DNA of 64,000 nucleotides, taken from the NCBI RefSeq assembly GCF_900218015.1, contig NZ_UFQQ01000005.1:124001-188000 (forward strand), in the 5' to 3' direction. Under the pieces are notes generated by a model that did no database searches, was not told where the DNA came from, and saw only the letters and a list, made by a program, of their open reading frames with translations. Position 1 is the stretch's first letter, and each line of letters starts with the position of its first letter. Of the stretch, positions 16,330 through 25,917 are shown piece after piece. A program made the translations under genes and the position numbers. The DNA comes from Rhodopseudomonas pentothenatexigens. Its GTDB lineage: Bacteria; Pseudomonadota; Alphaproteobacteria; Rhizobiales; Xanthobacteraceae.

Positions 16330-17376
16330 GTGACAATGCACAAGAGACGAACCGAGGAAACGGACCACAGCGCGGGATCGCCGGATCAACCGGCGGAGAT
16401 CGCACGGCTGCAGCGCGAGCTGACCGAAGCCAGGCAATCGCTGGACACGTTGTATGCGGCACTCGACAACGTCGACGCCGGGCTGCTGATCCTGAATGAA
16501 GAGCTGCGCGCCGTTTACAGCAATCCGGTGCTGCACGTGATGTTCAGGGCCAACAGCGCCGAGGAGATCCGGCAGAACCGGCCGCTCTATGCCGAGATGC
16601 TGGCGGCCTCCGCGCAGGCGGTCGCGGTCGATCTCGACGATTACGTGGCGCGGCGGCTGGCCTGGGTGCAGTCCGGCGATCCGAAGCCGATGGATCTGGC
16701 GATGACCGACGGCAAAGCGCTACGCTGCCATCTCGCGGTGCTGCCCGGCGGCGGCCGGATGCTGATCTACAGCGACGTCACCGACATCGTGCGCAACGCC
16801 GAGGAGCTGGAACGGCTGGCGACCACCGACGGCATGACCGGGGTGTATAACCGCCGTCACTTCCTGACGCTGGCCGACCGCGAATGGTCGCGCGCCCGCC
16901 GCTACGGGCGGCCGATGTCGTTCCTGATGATCGACATCGATTACTTCAAAGCGATCAACGACAGCTTCGGTCATCAGGTCGGCGACGAGATGATCGTGCA
17001 CCTTTCGAACCTGGCGCGCGACTGCAAGCGGGATTGCGACGTGCTGGCGCGGCTCGGCGGCGAGGAGTTCGCGCTGCTGTTGCCGGAGACCGACCTGGCG
17101 CAGGCGGAAATCGTCGCCGAACGGCTGCGCCGCGAGGTTGCCGCCAACGCCCTGGTGGTGGCGTCGCACGCGATTCCCGCCACGGTGAGCATCGGCGTCG
17201 CCACCGCACTGCCGGGGATGAAAGACGTCTCCGACCTGATGAAGGCCGCCGACCAGGCGCTGTACGACGCCAAACACGCCGGCCGCAACCGCGTGATCTG
17301 CCGCGCCTGCCACGATCCGGCGCCGAGTTTGGTACCGGGTCTCACGCCTCTGCCCACAGCGGTGGCGGTGGGGTGA
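16330..17376 (+). CDS. PAS-GGDEF diguanylate cyclase
   Basis: A 348-residue soluble protein making the second messenger cyclic di-GMP from two GTP. A coiled coil (about 20-42) leads to a PAS-like sensor domain (about 40-155), then a GGDEF domain (about 165-325). The active site is GGEEF at 243-247 and the product-inhibition site RxxD is intact (RDCD, 234-237), so the enzyme is probably active and feedback-controlled. There is no membrane segment, so it senses a cytosolic signal. The start is GTG 16330 or ATG 16336, two codons later. Confidence 0.92.
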   Translation: MTMHKRRTEETDHSAGSPDQPAEIARLQRELTEARQSLDTLYAALDNVDAGLLILNEELRAVYSNPVLHVMFRANSAEEIRQNRPLYAEMLAASAQAVAVDLDDYVARRLAWVQSGDPKPMDLAMTDGKALRCHLAVLPGGGRMLIYSDVTDIVRNAEELERLATTDGMTGVYNRRHFLTLADREWSRARRYGRPMSFLMIDIDYFKAINDSFGHQVGDEMIVHLSNLARDCKRDCDVLARLGGEEFALLLPETDLAQAEIVAERLRREVAANALVVASHAIPATVSIGVATALPGMKDVSDLMKAADQALYDAKHAGRNRVICRACHDPAPSLVPGLTPLPTAVAVG

Positions 17377-17426
17377 GGTGGCATTAGCCACGGTTTCCGG
17401 ACGAAGCCTCGGACAAACAGGTGGCG

Positions 17427-17555
17427 CTACTGATTGGCGGCGATCGCGATCTGGGGCTGGCTGCGCCAGCTCAGGCCGCCGGCAGTCTGGGCGCTCGCCA
17501 GAAACGCCACGGTCGCGAGGACGGCGAGAAGATATCTTCCGAATTCGGACATCAT
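17427..17555 (-). CDS. Small exported peptide (42 residues)
   Basis: A short frame on the minus strand starting ATGATG at 17555 and ending TAG at 17427-17429. It reads MMSEFGRYLLAVLATVAFLA, followed by SAQTAGGLSWRSQPQIAIAA and NQ. The first 22 residues form a textbook signal peptide with a likely cleavage at SAQ-TA, leaving a mature peptide of about 20 residues. GGGA lies about ten bases before the start. It is convergent with the diguanylate cyclase and upstream of the FAH gene's 3' end. No known family; the signal-peptide pattern is the main evidence that it is real. Confidence 0.45.
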   Translation of the reverse strand: MMSEFGRYLLAVLATVAFLASAQTAGGLSWRSQPQIAIAANQ

Positions 17556-17628
17556 CGCGGTTCCCGGTCGGTCCCGCCGCGATATTCCCGGTTTATGGTT
17601 AATGGCCGGCTAACGTCGGCGCGTCCGG

Positions 17629-18330
17629 TCAGGCCGGCTGACCGATCGTCACGTTCAGCGTTCCGATCCGGTCGACGCCGCAGGCGATGGTGTCCCCGGG
17701 CGACAGCGCCGCGACGCCGGCCGGGGTGCCGGTCATGATGATGTCGCCGGCGGCGAGTTCGACCTGCGCGGACAATTTGGCGATGATCTCCGGGACGTTC
17801 CAGATCATCTCCGACAGATCGCCGGCCTGCCGCTCGGTGCCGTTGACCGACAGCCAGATCCTGCCGGTGGCCGGATGGCCGATCTCGGAGGCCGGGCGCA
17901 GGGCGCCGCACGGCGCGGAGGCGTCGAACGACTTGCCGATCTCCCAGGGCTGCTCCTTTTTGCGCGAGGCGATCTGCAGGTCGCGGCGGGTGAGGTCGAC
18001 GCCGACCGCATAGCCCCAGACGTGATCCAGCGCCTTGTCCACCGGAATGTTCAGCCCGCCGCTGTTCAGCGCGACGATCAGCTCGACCTCGTGATGCAGA
18101 TCCTTGGTCAGCGGCGGATACGGGATGGTGGCCCCGTCGGCCGCGACCATGTCGGGGTGCTTGGCGAAGAAGAACGGCGGCTGGCGTTCGTCATTGCCCA
18201 TCTCGCGGACGTGCTCCAGATAGTTGCGGCCGACGCACCAGATCCGGCGCACCGGAAAGCGGTCGCTGGTCCCGGCGACGGCGAGGGCGGGCTGCGGCGG
18301 CGGGGCGATCACGAAACCAGCATTGCTCAT
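17629..18330 (-). CDS. Fumarylacetoacetate hydrolase (FAH) family protein
   Basis: A 233-residue enzyme of the FAH superfamily, which cleaves or isomerises beta-diketo acids using a divalent metal. Recognisable family segments are [13 protein letters not shown] (N-terminal part), [10 protein letters not shown] containing the metal-binding Glu pair, [15 protein letters not shown] and [14 protein letters not shown]. Its length matches the short FahA-C-only members (acylpyruvase / FAHD1 type). ATG 18330 (MSNAG) is chosen over a start five codons upstream. The substrate is not predictable; fumarylpyruvate or acylpyruvates are usual for this size. Confidence 0.9.
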   Translation of the reverse strand: MSNAGFVIAPPPQPALAVAGTSDRFPVRRIWCVGRNYLEHVREMGNDERQPPFFFAKHPDMVAADGATIPYPPLTKDLHHEVELIVALNSGGLNIPVDKALDHVWGYAVGVDLTRRDLQIASRKKEQPWEIGKSFDASAPCGALRPASEIGHPATGRIWLSVNGTERQAGDLSEMIWNVPEIIAKLSAQVELAAGDIIMTGTPAGVAALSPGDTIACGVDRIGTLNVTIGQPA

Positions 18331-18392
18331 GAATGTCTTTCGCAAGCTAAGGGGGCGATGAGAGAGGTGCGGTGGGATCAGGTCCGATCAGG

Positions 18393-20195
18393 CTAGGCGC
18401 TGGCGGCGGCCGGCGCCAGCGGTGCGGCGTGGCGCTGCTGCAGCCGGAAGAACGAGGCGTAGCGGCCGCCGCGGCGCAGCAGGTCGTCATGCCGGCCCTG
18501 TTCGACGATCTCTCCGGCCTCGACCACCAGGATGGAGTCGGCGTGCATGATGGTGTGCAGCCGGTGCGCGATCACGATGGTGGTGCGGCCGCGGGCGAGA
18601 TGATCGATCGCCTCCTGCACCAGCTTTTCCGATTCCGAATCGAGCGCCGCAGTGGCTTCATCGAGCAGCACGATCGGCGCGTCGCGCAGCAGCGCGCGGG
18701 CGACCGCGATGCGCTGGCGCTGACCGCCGGACAGTTGCGCGCCATGTTCGCCGACCGGGGTGTCGTAGCCGAGCGGGAAGCTCATGATGAAGTCGTGCGC
18801 GCAGGCGGCCTTCGCGGCGGCGATGATTTCGTCCTCGGTGGCGCCGAGCTTGCCGAACGCGATGTTGGCGCGGACGGTGTCACGGAACAGATAGACGTCC
18901 TGGCCGACATAGGCGGTCTGCTGCCGCAGCGACTCGCGCGAGACGTTCGCGGTCGACTGTCCGTCGATCCGGATTTCGCCGGATTGCACTTCGTACAGCC
19001 GCAGCAGCAGCGCCAGCACTGTCGACTTGCCGCCGCCGGACGGGCCGACCAGCGCGGTCATCTTGCCGGGCTCGGCGACGAAGCTCATGCGGTTGAGCAC
19101 CGGCTCGTCGGGCCGATAGGCGAACGAGACGTGATCGAATTCGACCCGCGCCTCGCTGAGCTGCAGCTCAGGTTTGTGGCCGTCGGCGGGCTCGCTCGGC
19201 GGGCTGTCGATCACCTCGAGCAGCATCCGCGCGCCGACCAGGCCGCTGTTGAGGTCGATGTTGAGCCGCGCCAGCCGCTTCGCCGGCTCGTAGGCGAGCA
19301 GGAATGCGGTCAGGAACGAGAAGAACTCGCCGGGCGTCGCGCCGGTCGCGACCACGCGATAGCCGCCATACATCAGCGACGCCGCCACCGCGAAGCCGCC
19401 GAGCGTCTCCATCAGCGGGCTGGCGCGGTTCGACACCCGCGCCATCTTGTCGGCATTGGCCTGCACCGCGGCGATGTTGGCGTCGATCCGGTCGCTCATG
19501 GTCTTTTCGAGCGAGAACGCCTTCACGGTGCGGATGCCCTGCAGCGATTCCTGCATCGTCTCGAGGATCTGGGCGTTGCCGGTGAACTGCGTCAGCGCCA
19601 GCCCCTTCACCCGCTTCACCAGCTTGCGCACCACGAACGCCGCGGGCGGTGCGATCAGGAGCCCGAACAGCGCCATGAACGGATCCTGGATCAGCATCAC
19701 GGTGACCAGGCCGATCAGCGACAACAGATCGCGGCCGATCGCGTTGATCAGCAGGTTCAGCACTTCGGTGACCGAATTGGCGCCGGCGGTGAGGCGGGCG
19801 AGGAATTCCGAGGAGTGCCGCTTGGCGAAGAAGCCGATGCTCTCGTTCATCAGCTTGTGGAACATCCGCCGCTGATTGTTGGCCAGAATCGCGTTCTTGA
19901 TCTGGGTGAGGATCACCGACTGGCCGTAGGTCGCCGCGCCCTTCAGGCTGAACACCACCAGGGTGACGATCGACCAGAACATGATGCCCTGCAGATCGCG
20001 ATCGACATAGGCTTGGTTGATCACCTTGCCGAGCAGATAGGCGGAGCCGGAAGTCGCGGCGGCGGCGATCGCCATCAGCCCGAACGCCAGCGCATAGCGC
20101 CGCCAATAGGCTGCGGCCTGTTCCATCACCAGGCGGCGGATGAGCTGCCACGCGCCATACGGGTCGTCAGTGATCTTGCGTGGGGCTTCAGTCAT
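18393..20195 (-). CDS. ABC exporter, fused membrane and ATPase domains (MsbA-like)
   Basis: A 600-residue half-transporter that works as a homodimer. Six transmembrane helices fill residues 30-310. The ATPase follows: Walker A GPSGGGKST (about 390), Q-loop YVGQDV, signature LSGGQRQR, Walker B IVLLDEATAALD and H-loop IAHRL. The sequence is of the lipid/polysaccharide exporter group (MsbA, NdvA, HlyB-like). Lying just before galE and the LPS-core genes, it may flip lipid A-core; beta-glucan or drug export are alternatives. Alphaproteobacteria often have several paralogues, so I do not assign msbA. Confidence 0.88.
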   Translation of the reverse strand: MTEAPRKITDDPYGAWQLIRRLVMEQAAAYWRRYALAFGLMAIAAAATSGSAYLLGKVINQAYVDRDLQGIMFWSIVTLVVFSLKGAATYGQSVILTQIKNAILANNQRRMFHKLMNESIGFFAKRHSSEFLARLTAGANSVTEVLNLLINAIGRDLLSLIGLVTVMLIQDPFMALFGLLIAPPAAFVVRKLVKRVKGLALTQFTGNAQILETMQESLQGIRTVKAFSLEKTMSDRIDANIAAVQANADKMARVSNRASPLMETLGGFAVAASLMYGGYRVVATGATPGEFFSFLTAFLLAYEPAKRLARLNIDLNSGLVGARMLLEVIDSPPSEPADGHKPELQLSEARVEFDHVSFAYRPDEPVLNRMSFVAEPGKMTALVGPSGGGKSTVLALLLRLYEVQSGEIRIDGQSTANVSRESLRQQTAYVGQDVYLFRDTVRANIAFGKLGATEDEIIAAAKAACAHDFIMSFPLGYDTPVGEHGAQLSGGQRQRIAVARALLRDAPIVLLDEATAALDSESEKLVQEAIDHLARGRTTIVIAHRLHTIMHADSILVVEAGEIVEQGRHDDLLRRGGRYASFFRLQQRHAAPLAPAAASA

Positions 20196-20316
20196 TCCCG
20201 CGTTCCATCGACGGCGTCGAACCAGGGTCGCGCGCGAGGAAGGCGTGCGTCTCGGCGGAGTCCTTGCCCCCGCTGGACCGGATTTTCAAGCCAAAACGGT
20301 GGAACCAGCGCCGCAA

Positions 20317-21330
20317 TCAGGCCGGAATGGCTTGCAATTCAAACGCTTGGCGCTGGCGCAACAGCTTTTCCTCCCACGCCAAAGCGTGCGCCGCGATGCT
20401 GTCGAGGTTGTCGTAACGCGGCGTCCAGTCCAGCGTGCGGCGGATCCGGCCGGTGTCGGCTACCATCGTCATGATGTCGCCCGGCCGGCGCGGCGCCGCG
20501 GCGACCGCGAAATTGCGGCCCGCGACGCGCTTCACCGCATCGATGGTTTCGAACACCGAATAGCCGTGGCCGTAGCCGCAGTTCAGCGTCACCGGCCCGC
20601 CGCCGGCGCGCAAGTAACCGAGCGCGGCGCCATGGGCCTCGGCGAGGTCGGCGACGTGAATGAAATCGCGGATGCAACTGCCGTCCGGCGTCGGATAGTC
20701 GGTGCCGTAGACGTCGATCCGGCTGCGCTGCCCGGTCGCGGCTTCGACCGCGATCTTGAGCAGATGCGTGGCGCCGACGGTGGCGAGCCCGAGCCGGCCC
20801 TGCGGATCGGCGCCGGCGACGTTGAAGTAGCGCAGCGCCACGTAGTTGAGGCCGTAAGCTTCCGCCGCGTCGTGCAGCATGATCTCGGTCATCAGCTTGG
20901 AGCGGCCGTAAGGAGACAGCGGCCGCGTCGGCGCGTCTTCGTCGACCGGAATGCGGTCGGGGTTGCCGTACACCGCCGCGGTCGAGGAGAAGATGAAATT
21001 CTTCACGCCGCGCCGCACGGCGGCGCTGAGCAGATTGCGCGAGGTCGAGGTGTTGTTGCGATAATAGCCGAGCGGGTCGCGCATGGAATCCGACACGACC
21101 ACCGAGCCGGCGAAATGGATGATGGCGTCGACATGATGCGAGGCGATCACGCCGTCGACCAGGTTTTCGTCGCCGGCATCGCCGATGAACAGCGGCACGC
21201 CCTCGGGCACGAACTGCGAAAAGCCGGTGGAGAGATTGTCGATCACCACCACGCTTTCGCCGGCCTCGACCAGGGCCAGAACCGTGTGGCTTCCGATGTA
21301 ACCGGCGCCGCCGGTGACGAGTACGGTCAT
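20317..21330 (-). CDS. galE: UDP-glucose 4-epimerase
   Basis: A 337-residue extended SDR that interconverts UDP-glucose and UDP-galactose using bound NAD. GGAGYIG is at residues 7-13, SST at 115-117, and the catalytic Y141/K145 lie in SPYGRSK. The GalE-specific regions (ALRYFNVAGADPQGRLG, HLLKIAVEA, and YGTDYPTPDGSCIRDFIHV) are present. The start is ATG 21330, because the longer frame upstream reads through the divergent promoter region. It supplies UDP-galactose for LPS or exopolysaccharide. Confidence 0.95.
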   Translation of the reverse strand: MTVLVTGGAGYIGSHTVLALVEAGESVVVIDNLSTGFSQFVPEGVPLFIGDAGDENLVDGVIASHHVDAIIHFAGSVVVSDSMRDPLGYYRNNTSTSRNLLSAAVRRGVKNFIFSSTAAVYGNPDRIPVDEDAPTRPLSPYGRSKLMTEIMLHDAAEAYGLNYVALRYFNVAGADPQGRLGLATVGATHLLKIAVEAATGQRSRIDVYGTDYPTPDGSCIRDFIHVADLAEAHGAALGYLRAGGGPVTLNCGYGHGYSVFETIDAVKRVAGRNFAVAAAPRRPGDIMTMVADTGRIRRTLDWTPRYDNLDSIAAHALAWEEKLLRQRQAFELQAIPA

Positions 21331-21512
21331 CGTGATTTCCGTCCAAGCTGCTGGTTCGTCTCGCGCATTTGCGCCAGCCTGTCGACAAACAATGGAATTG
21401 CGGTATAGCGGGGCCGCTTCAGGGACGAATTGCCAGCGTTTTTGCCGGGGATTCGACTCTATGGTTGTCAATCCTGTAACGAGGACCGCGCAATTGCGGG
21501 CCTTTTGCGTCA

Positions 21513-22457
21513 ATGTCGGACATCCTCATCATCAAGACGTCTTCGCTCGGCGACGTGGTGCACCAGATGCCCGCGATCGCCGACGCCGCGCACGCGCTGC
21601 CGGGCCTGCGCATCAGCTGGGTGGTGGAGGAGGCGTTCGCGCCGCTCGCACGGCTGCATCCGTCCGTCGCCGAGGTGATCCCGGTGGCGACGCGGCGCTG
21701 GCGGTCGCATCTGGCGAGCCGCGCCACCTGGCGTGAGATCGGCGATTTCAACACGCGATTGCGTGAGCCCGAATTCGACAAGGTGATCGACACCCAGGGC
21801 TTGATCCGTTCGGCGGTGATCGCCCGGCTCGCGCAGGGCGAGCGCCACGGTTACGACGCGCAGAGCATTCGCGAGCCCTTCGCGTCGCGGTTCTACCAGT
21901 TCCGCCACAGCGTCAGCCGCTCGCTGCACGCGGTCACGCGCAATCGAACGCTCACCGGCCTGTCGCTCGGCTATCAGCCGGCGGACGAGATCGACTACGG
22001 GCTGATCAAGCCGGCGCGCAGCGACGATGCGGCTTACGCGCTGCTGCTGCACGGCACTTCGCGGGTGTCGAAGGAATGGCGCGCCGAAGACTGGATCGAA
22101 GCCGGGCGCTGGCTGCAGGGCCGCGGGTTGCAACCGGTGCTGCCGTGGGGCACCGACACCGAGCGGCTGACGGCCGAGCGGCTGTCGAATGCGATCCCCG
22201 GCAGCCGCGTGTTGCCGCGTCAGCCGCTCGATCTGACCGCGGGCGTGATCGCCGGCGCCGCGGTGGTGATCGGCGTCGATACCGGCCTGCTGCATCTGGC
22301 CGCCGCCTATCGGGTGCCGCTGGTCGGGATCTATGTGGCGACCGATCCGGGACTGACCGGCCCGGTCGGCAGCGGTCCGCTGCGGGTGCTCGGCGGAAAG
22401 AGCGGCGGCCCGTCGGCGCAGCAGGCGATCGAGGCGGCGGAGCAACTACTCGGTTAG
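21513..22457 (+). CDS. waaC: LPS heptosyltransferase I
   Basis: A 314-residue GT9-family enzyme adding the first L-glycero-D-manno-heptose to Kdo2-lipid A on the inner face of the cytoplasmic membrane. Family marks include the N-terminal ILIIKTSSLGDVVHQMPA and the C-terminal VIGVDTGLLHLAAAYRVP with GIYVATDPGLTGP. The order of segments and the length match WaaC rather than WaaF. Its stop codon overlaps the stop of the convergent gmhB gene (22454-22457). Confidence 0.92.
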   Translation: MSDILIIKTSSLGDVVHQMPAIADAAHALPGLRISWVVEEAFAPLARLHPSVAEVIPVATRRWRSHLASRATWREIGDFNTRLREPEFDKVIDTQGLIRSAVIARLAQGERHGYDAQSIREPFASRFYQFRHSVSRSLHAVTRNRTLTGLSLGYQPADEIDYGLIKPARSDDAAYALLLHGTSRVSKEWRAEDWIEAGRWLQGRGLQPVLPWGTDTERLTAERLSNAIPGSRVLPRQPLDLTAGVIAGAAVVIGVDTGLLHLAAAYRVPLVGIYVATDPGLTGPVGSGPLRVLGGKSGGPSAQQAIEAAEQLLG

Positions 22458-22996
22458 TTGGATGCCGCGGCGCGCTGCATCTCGATCAGCACCTGCTTGA
22501 CGAAGCCGTCGATGTCTTCGCCTTCGAAACGAAAACCGGGAATGCCGGCAGCCTGCGCGGCCTCGATATCGCTTGCGCTGTCGCCGATCACGAAGCTGCG
22601 TGTCATGTCCACCGGCCAGGCCTTGGCCAGATCCAGGATCATGCCGGGCCCCGGCTTGCGGTGCTCGCAGGCCAGCCGATAGGCGTCGATCGTTCCGTCG
22701 ACATGATGCGGGCAGAACCGGACGTCGTCGATCCGCGCACCCTGCGCATTCAGCTCTTCCAGCATCCAGCGATGCAGAGCGCGGACGTCGTCCTCGCCGA
22801 ACATGCCGCGGGCGACGCCGGACTGGTTGGTGATGATGAAGACGTAGTAGCCGGCCGCATTGAGCTGCCGGATCGCCGCGGCGATCCCCGGCATCCAGCG
22901 CAGGCGGTCGCGCGTGCCGACATAGTGATCGTTGTAGTTGATGACGCCGTCGCGATCGAGAAAGGCGGCGGGACGGCGCGGCCCCGGCGCTGTCAT
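22454..22996 (-). CDS. gmhB: D-glycero-beta-D-manno-heptose 1,7-bisphosphate 7-phosphatase
   Basis: A 180-residue HAD phosphatase removing the 7-phosphate in ADP-heptose synthesis. The DxD nucleophile pair is D14/D16 in FLDRDGVIN; TNQSGVARG and the Cys/His zinc-loop region (FCPHH, CEHRKPGPGM) fit GmhB, as does the final IGDSASDIEAAQAAG. The start is ATG 22996, overlapping the gmhA stop by four bases, so gmhA-gmhB are translationally coupled. Confidence 0.93.
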   Translation of the reverse strand: MTAPGPRRPAAFLDRDGVINYNDHYVGTRDRLRWMPGIAAAIRQLNAAGYYVFIITNQSGVARGMFGEDDVRALHRWMLEELNAQGARIDDVRFCPHHVDGTIDAYRLACEHRKPGPGMILDLAKAWPVDMTRSFVIGDSASDIEAAQAAGIPGFRFEGEDIDGFVKQVLIEMQRAAASN

Positions 22997-23580
22997 GGCG
23001 ACGGCGCACCGAGCGCGACCTCGATCTCGTCGCAGATCGCATGCGCGGCCATCAGATGGATCTGCTGAACCAGCGCGGTTTCGGGCCCCGGCGCGATCAG
23101 GAGATGATCGCACAGCGCGCTCATAGAGCCGCCGCTCGGGCCGGTCATGCCGACGGTAACGAGGCCGCGTTGACGCGCCACCTCGAGCGCCGCGAGGATA
23201 TTCGGCGAGCGGCCGGAGGTGGTGATGCCGATGAAGACATCGCCGGGCTGGCCCAGCCCTTCGACCTGCCGGGCGAACACCCGCTCGAAGCCGTAGTCGT
23301 TGGCGATCGCAGTGAGCGCCGAGGTGTCGGTGGTCAGCGCAACCGCTGGCCAGGCCGCGCGCTCGCGCTTGTAGCGGCCGATGATCTCGGCGGCGATGTG
23401 CTGGGCGTCGGCAGCACTGCCGCCATTGCCGGCGAGCAGAATCTTGCGGCCCTGGCGCAGCGCCGTGATCGAAGCTGCGGCGATCGCACGCGATGCTTCC
23501 AGCAGCGCTGCGTCGCTGGCCGCAGCCGTCATGGCCGCAAGCGAATGCTGGAAATGGGCGGCGATCTTGTCCTGGCTCAC
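22993..23580 (-). CDS. gmhA: Phosphoheptose (sedoheptulose 7-phosphate) isomerase
   Basis: A 195-residue SIS-domain enzyme converting sedoheptulose 7-phosphate to D-glycero-D-manno-heptose 7-phosphate, the entry step of the heptose pathway. GNGGSAADAQHIAAEIIGRY and the later ALTTDTSALTAIANDYGFE, GITTSGRSPNI and MTGPSGGSM are canonical. It overlaps gmhB (GmhB acts two steps later). Confidence 0.95.
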   Translation of the reverse strand: MSQDKIAAHFQHSLAAMTAAASDAALLEASRAIAAASITALRQGRKILLAGNGGSAADAQHIAAEIIGRYKRERAAWPAVALTTDTSALTAIANDYGFERVFARQVEGLGQPGDVFIGITTSGRSPNILAALEVARQRGLVTVGMTGPSGGSMSALCDHLLIAPGPETALVQQIHLMAAHAICDEIEVALGAPSP

Positions 23581-23651
23581 GTCACACCTGAAGGCTGAAA
23601 CTCACGGTCCTGGTAAAGCGCAGGGCCGAAGCCGGCGCAAGCCGCGCCTGT

Positions 23652-24728
23652 TCAGATCGCCGGGGCGATGCCCGCGGCCTGCAGCGCGCGCAACGCCGCG
23701 GTGGTGACGTCCTCGACGGCGATGTCGCGCATGCAGCGGTGGTGCTGCATCCGGCAGATCGGCTTGTGGCAGGGCCGGCAGGGGATATCCCCGGGCGCCT
23801 GGATCACGGTCTCGATCGGATTGAGCGGAGCGTAGTGCCAAGGGCTGGTCGGCCCGAAAATCCCGATGGTCCGGCTGCCGATCGCCGCCGAGACGTGGAG
23901 CAGGCCGGAATCGTTGGAAATCACCAGATCGGCCGCCGCCAGCGCCAGGATGCCGTTGCGAAGGTCGGTGCCGGTGAGGTCGCGGACCTGCGCGCCGCCG
24001 GCCGCGACGATCTCCTGCGCCTTGGCGGTTTCACCGGGACCGCCGACCACCCAGACCTCGAAGCCGCGCTCGGCCAGCGCCTTGCCGGCCTCGACATAGT
24101 AGCTCCAGCGTTTCGCCGGCCCGACGGCGCCGGGCGCGAGCGCCACCACGGTCCGGCCGTGCAGGCCGTTGGCCTGCCGCCACGCCGCAATCTCGGTCTG
24201 CGGCACCTGAAGCTGCGGCTCCGGCCAGTCCAGCGGCAGCTCGGGCAGCGGCGGCAGCGCCAGCGCGGCGCAGCGGTCGATCATCCGCGGCAGCGCCTTC
24301 TCGCCGCGCCGCCAGTCATTGAGCAGGCCGAACCGGACTTCGCCGATGAAGCCGGTGCGTTTCGGGATGCCGGCAAGCCAGGGTGCGATGGTCGATTTGA
24401 AGGTGCGCGGCATCACCACCGATGCGCCGTAGCCCTCCTGCCGCAGCCTGGCCGCCAGCGCGCGTTCCTGGGACAGCGAGATCTTGCTGCGCGGCAGATC
24501 CCAGACGATGCCCTGGCGCACCCCGGGCATATAGTCGACCAGCGGCGCGCACAGCGTCGTGGTGAGGACGTCGACCGGCCGGTTCGGCCAGCGATCCTTC
24601 AACACCCGCACCACGGTGTGGCAGCGCACGAAATCGCCGATCCACATATACGGGACCAGCAGCACCGGGCTGGTCTCTTCGCGGTCGGGCGCCGTCGTCA
24701 GGCTGACTTTGAGTGATTCGTAATTCAT
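23652..24728 (-). CDS. waaF: LPS heptosyltransferase II
   Basis: A 358-residue GT9 enzyme adding the second heptose. LVPYMWIGDFVRCHTVVRVL at the N terminus, LAPGAVGPAKRW in the middle and VISNDSGLLHVSAAIG with GIFGPTSPWHYAPL in the C-terminal domain fit WaaF. A Cys-rich stretch near the end (CRPCHKPICRMQHHRCM) is seen in many WaaF proteins. ATG 24728 is chosen over an upstream start at 24770. It reads in the same direction as gmhA, 71 bases upstream of it. Confidence 0.92.
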   Translation of the reverse strand: MNYESLKVSLTTAPDREETSPVLLVPYMWIGDFVRCHTVVRVLKDRWPNRPVDVLTTTLCAPLVDYMPGVRQGIVWDLPRSKISLSQERALAARLRQEGYGASVVMPRTFKSTIAPWLAGIPKRTGFIGEVRFGLLNDWRRGEKALPRMIDRCAALALPPLPELPLDWPEPQLQVPQTEIAAWRQANGLHGRTVVALAPGAVGPAKRWSYYVEAGKALAERGFEVWVVGGPGETAKAQEIVAAGGAQVRDLTGTDLRNGILALAAADLVISNDSGLLHVSAAIGSRTIGIFGPTSPWHYAPLNPIETVIQAPGDIPCRPCHKPICRMQHHRCMRDIAVEDVTTAALRALQAAGIAPAI

Positions 24729-24912
24729 CGCTTGTTCTGACCTGCCGTGCCGGGCAGGGGTAATCGGCACAGCCGGTTAGCGCCTGTCGCGGTCCGCGTC
24801 CAGCCGACATTTCGCGTCTCAGAGGCGCTCCATGCACAGCGATCCCGGGTTGAAGTTGCCTGCCAGGGCGGAGTGGGGCAAAGGTGGCGGCGCAAATCGA
24901 GGCGGAGAAGTC

Positions 24913-25893
24913 ATGCTGCTGGTCACCGGGGGCGCCGGGTTCATCGGATCGAATCTGGTCGCGGCGCTGAACGACGCCGGCCGGGCCGACGTGGCGGTGT
25001 CCGACTTTCTCGGCCATGACGGCAAATGGAAGAACCTCGCCAAGCGGCAGCTCGCCGATTTCGTGCCGCCCGCGGAACTCGCCGACTGGCTGAAAGGCCG
25101 CAAGCTCGACGCCGTGTTCCACATGGGTGCGATCTCCGCCACGACCGCCACCGACGGCGATCTGGTGATGGAAAACAACTTCCGGCTGTCGCTGCGGCTG
25201 CTCGACTGGTGCACCGAGACCGGCACGCCGCTGATCTACGCCTCGTCGGCGGCGACCTATGGCGACGGCGAACACGGCTTCGACGACGACTTCTCGCTGC
25301 CCGCGCTGAAGCAACTGCGGCCGATGAACCTGTACGGCTGGAGCAAGCATCTGTTCGACCTGGTGGTCGCCGAACGCCTCGCCAAGGGCGACAGGCTGCC
25401 GCCGCAATGGGCGGGGCTGAAGTTCTTCAACGTGTTCGGCCCGAACGAGTACCACAAGGACACGATGGCCAGCGTGCTGGCGCGGCGGTTCGACGACATC
25501 AAGTCCGGCCGGGTGGTGCAATTGTTCAAGTCGCATCGCGACGGCATCGCCGACGGCGACCAGCGCCGTGACTTCATCTATGTCGACGACGTGGTGCGGG
25601 TGATGATGTGGCTGTTCGCTTCGCCCAGCGTCAGTGGCATCTTCAATGTCGGCACCAGCCATGCCCGCAGCTTCCGCGACCTGATCCTGGCGGCTTATGC
25701 CGCGCTCGGCACGCCGGCGCAGATCGAGTACATCGATATGCCGGAGCAGATTCGCGGCAGCTATCAGTACTTCACTCAGAGCGAAGGCGACCGGCTGCGC
25801 GCGGCGGGCTATAACGGCGGCTTCACGCCGCTGGAAGAAGCGGTCGCGTCTTACGTCACTGGTTACCTCGACCGGAGCGATCGTTTCCGCTGA
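24913..25893 (+). CDS. hldD: ADP-L-glycero-D-manno-heptose 6-epimerase
   Basis: A 326-residue extended SDR carrying out the last step of heptose activation (D,D to L,D). GGAGFIGS is at residues 6-13, YASSAATYG near 109-117, catalytic Y141/K145 in NLYGWSKH, and the HldD-specific FFNVFGPNEYHKDTMASV. ATG 24913 is preceded by GGCGGAG (24901-24907). hldE follows 24 bases later on the same strand, and waaF is divergent. Confidence 0.94.
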   Translation: MLLVTGGAGFIGSNLVAALNDAGRADVAVSDFLGHDGKWKNLAKRQLADFVPPAELADWLKGRKLDAVFHMGAISATTATDGDLVMENNFRLSLRLLDWCTETGTPLIYASSAATYGDGEHGFDDDFSLPALKQLRPMNLYGWSKHLFDLVVAERLAKGDRLPPQWAGLKFFNVFGPNEYHKDTMASVLARRFDDIKSGRVVQLFKSHRDGIADGDQRRDFIYVDDVVRVMMWLFASPSVSGIFNVGTSHARSFRDLILAAYAALGTPAQIEYIDMPEQIRGSYQYFTQSEGDRLRAAGYNGGFTPLEEAVASYVTGYLDRSDRFR

Positions 25894-25917
25894 TCGCGCG
25901 CAACCATTTGGATTTGG

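Noticed and set aside
18372-20474. A 700-codon plus-strand frame over the MsbA-like exporter
   Set aside because: The minus-strand product has every ABC motif; the plus-strand frame has none.
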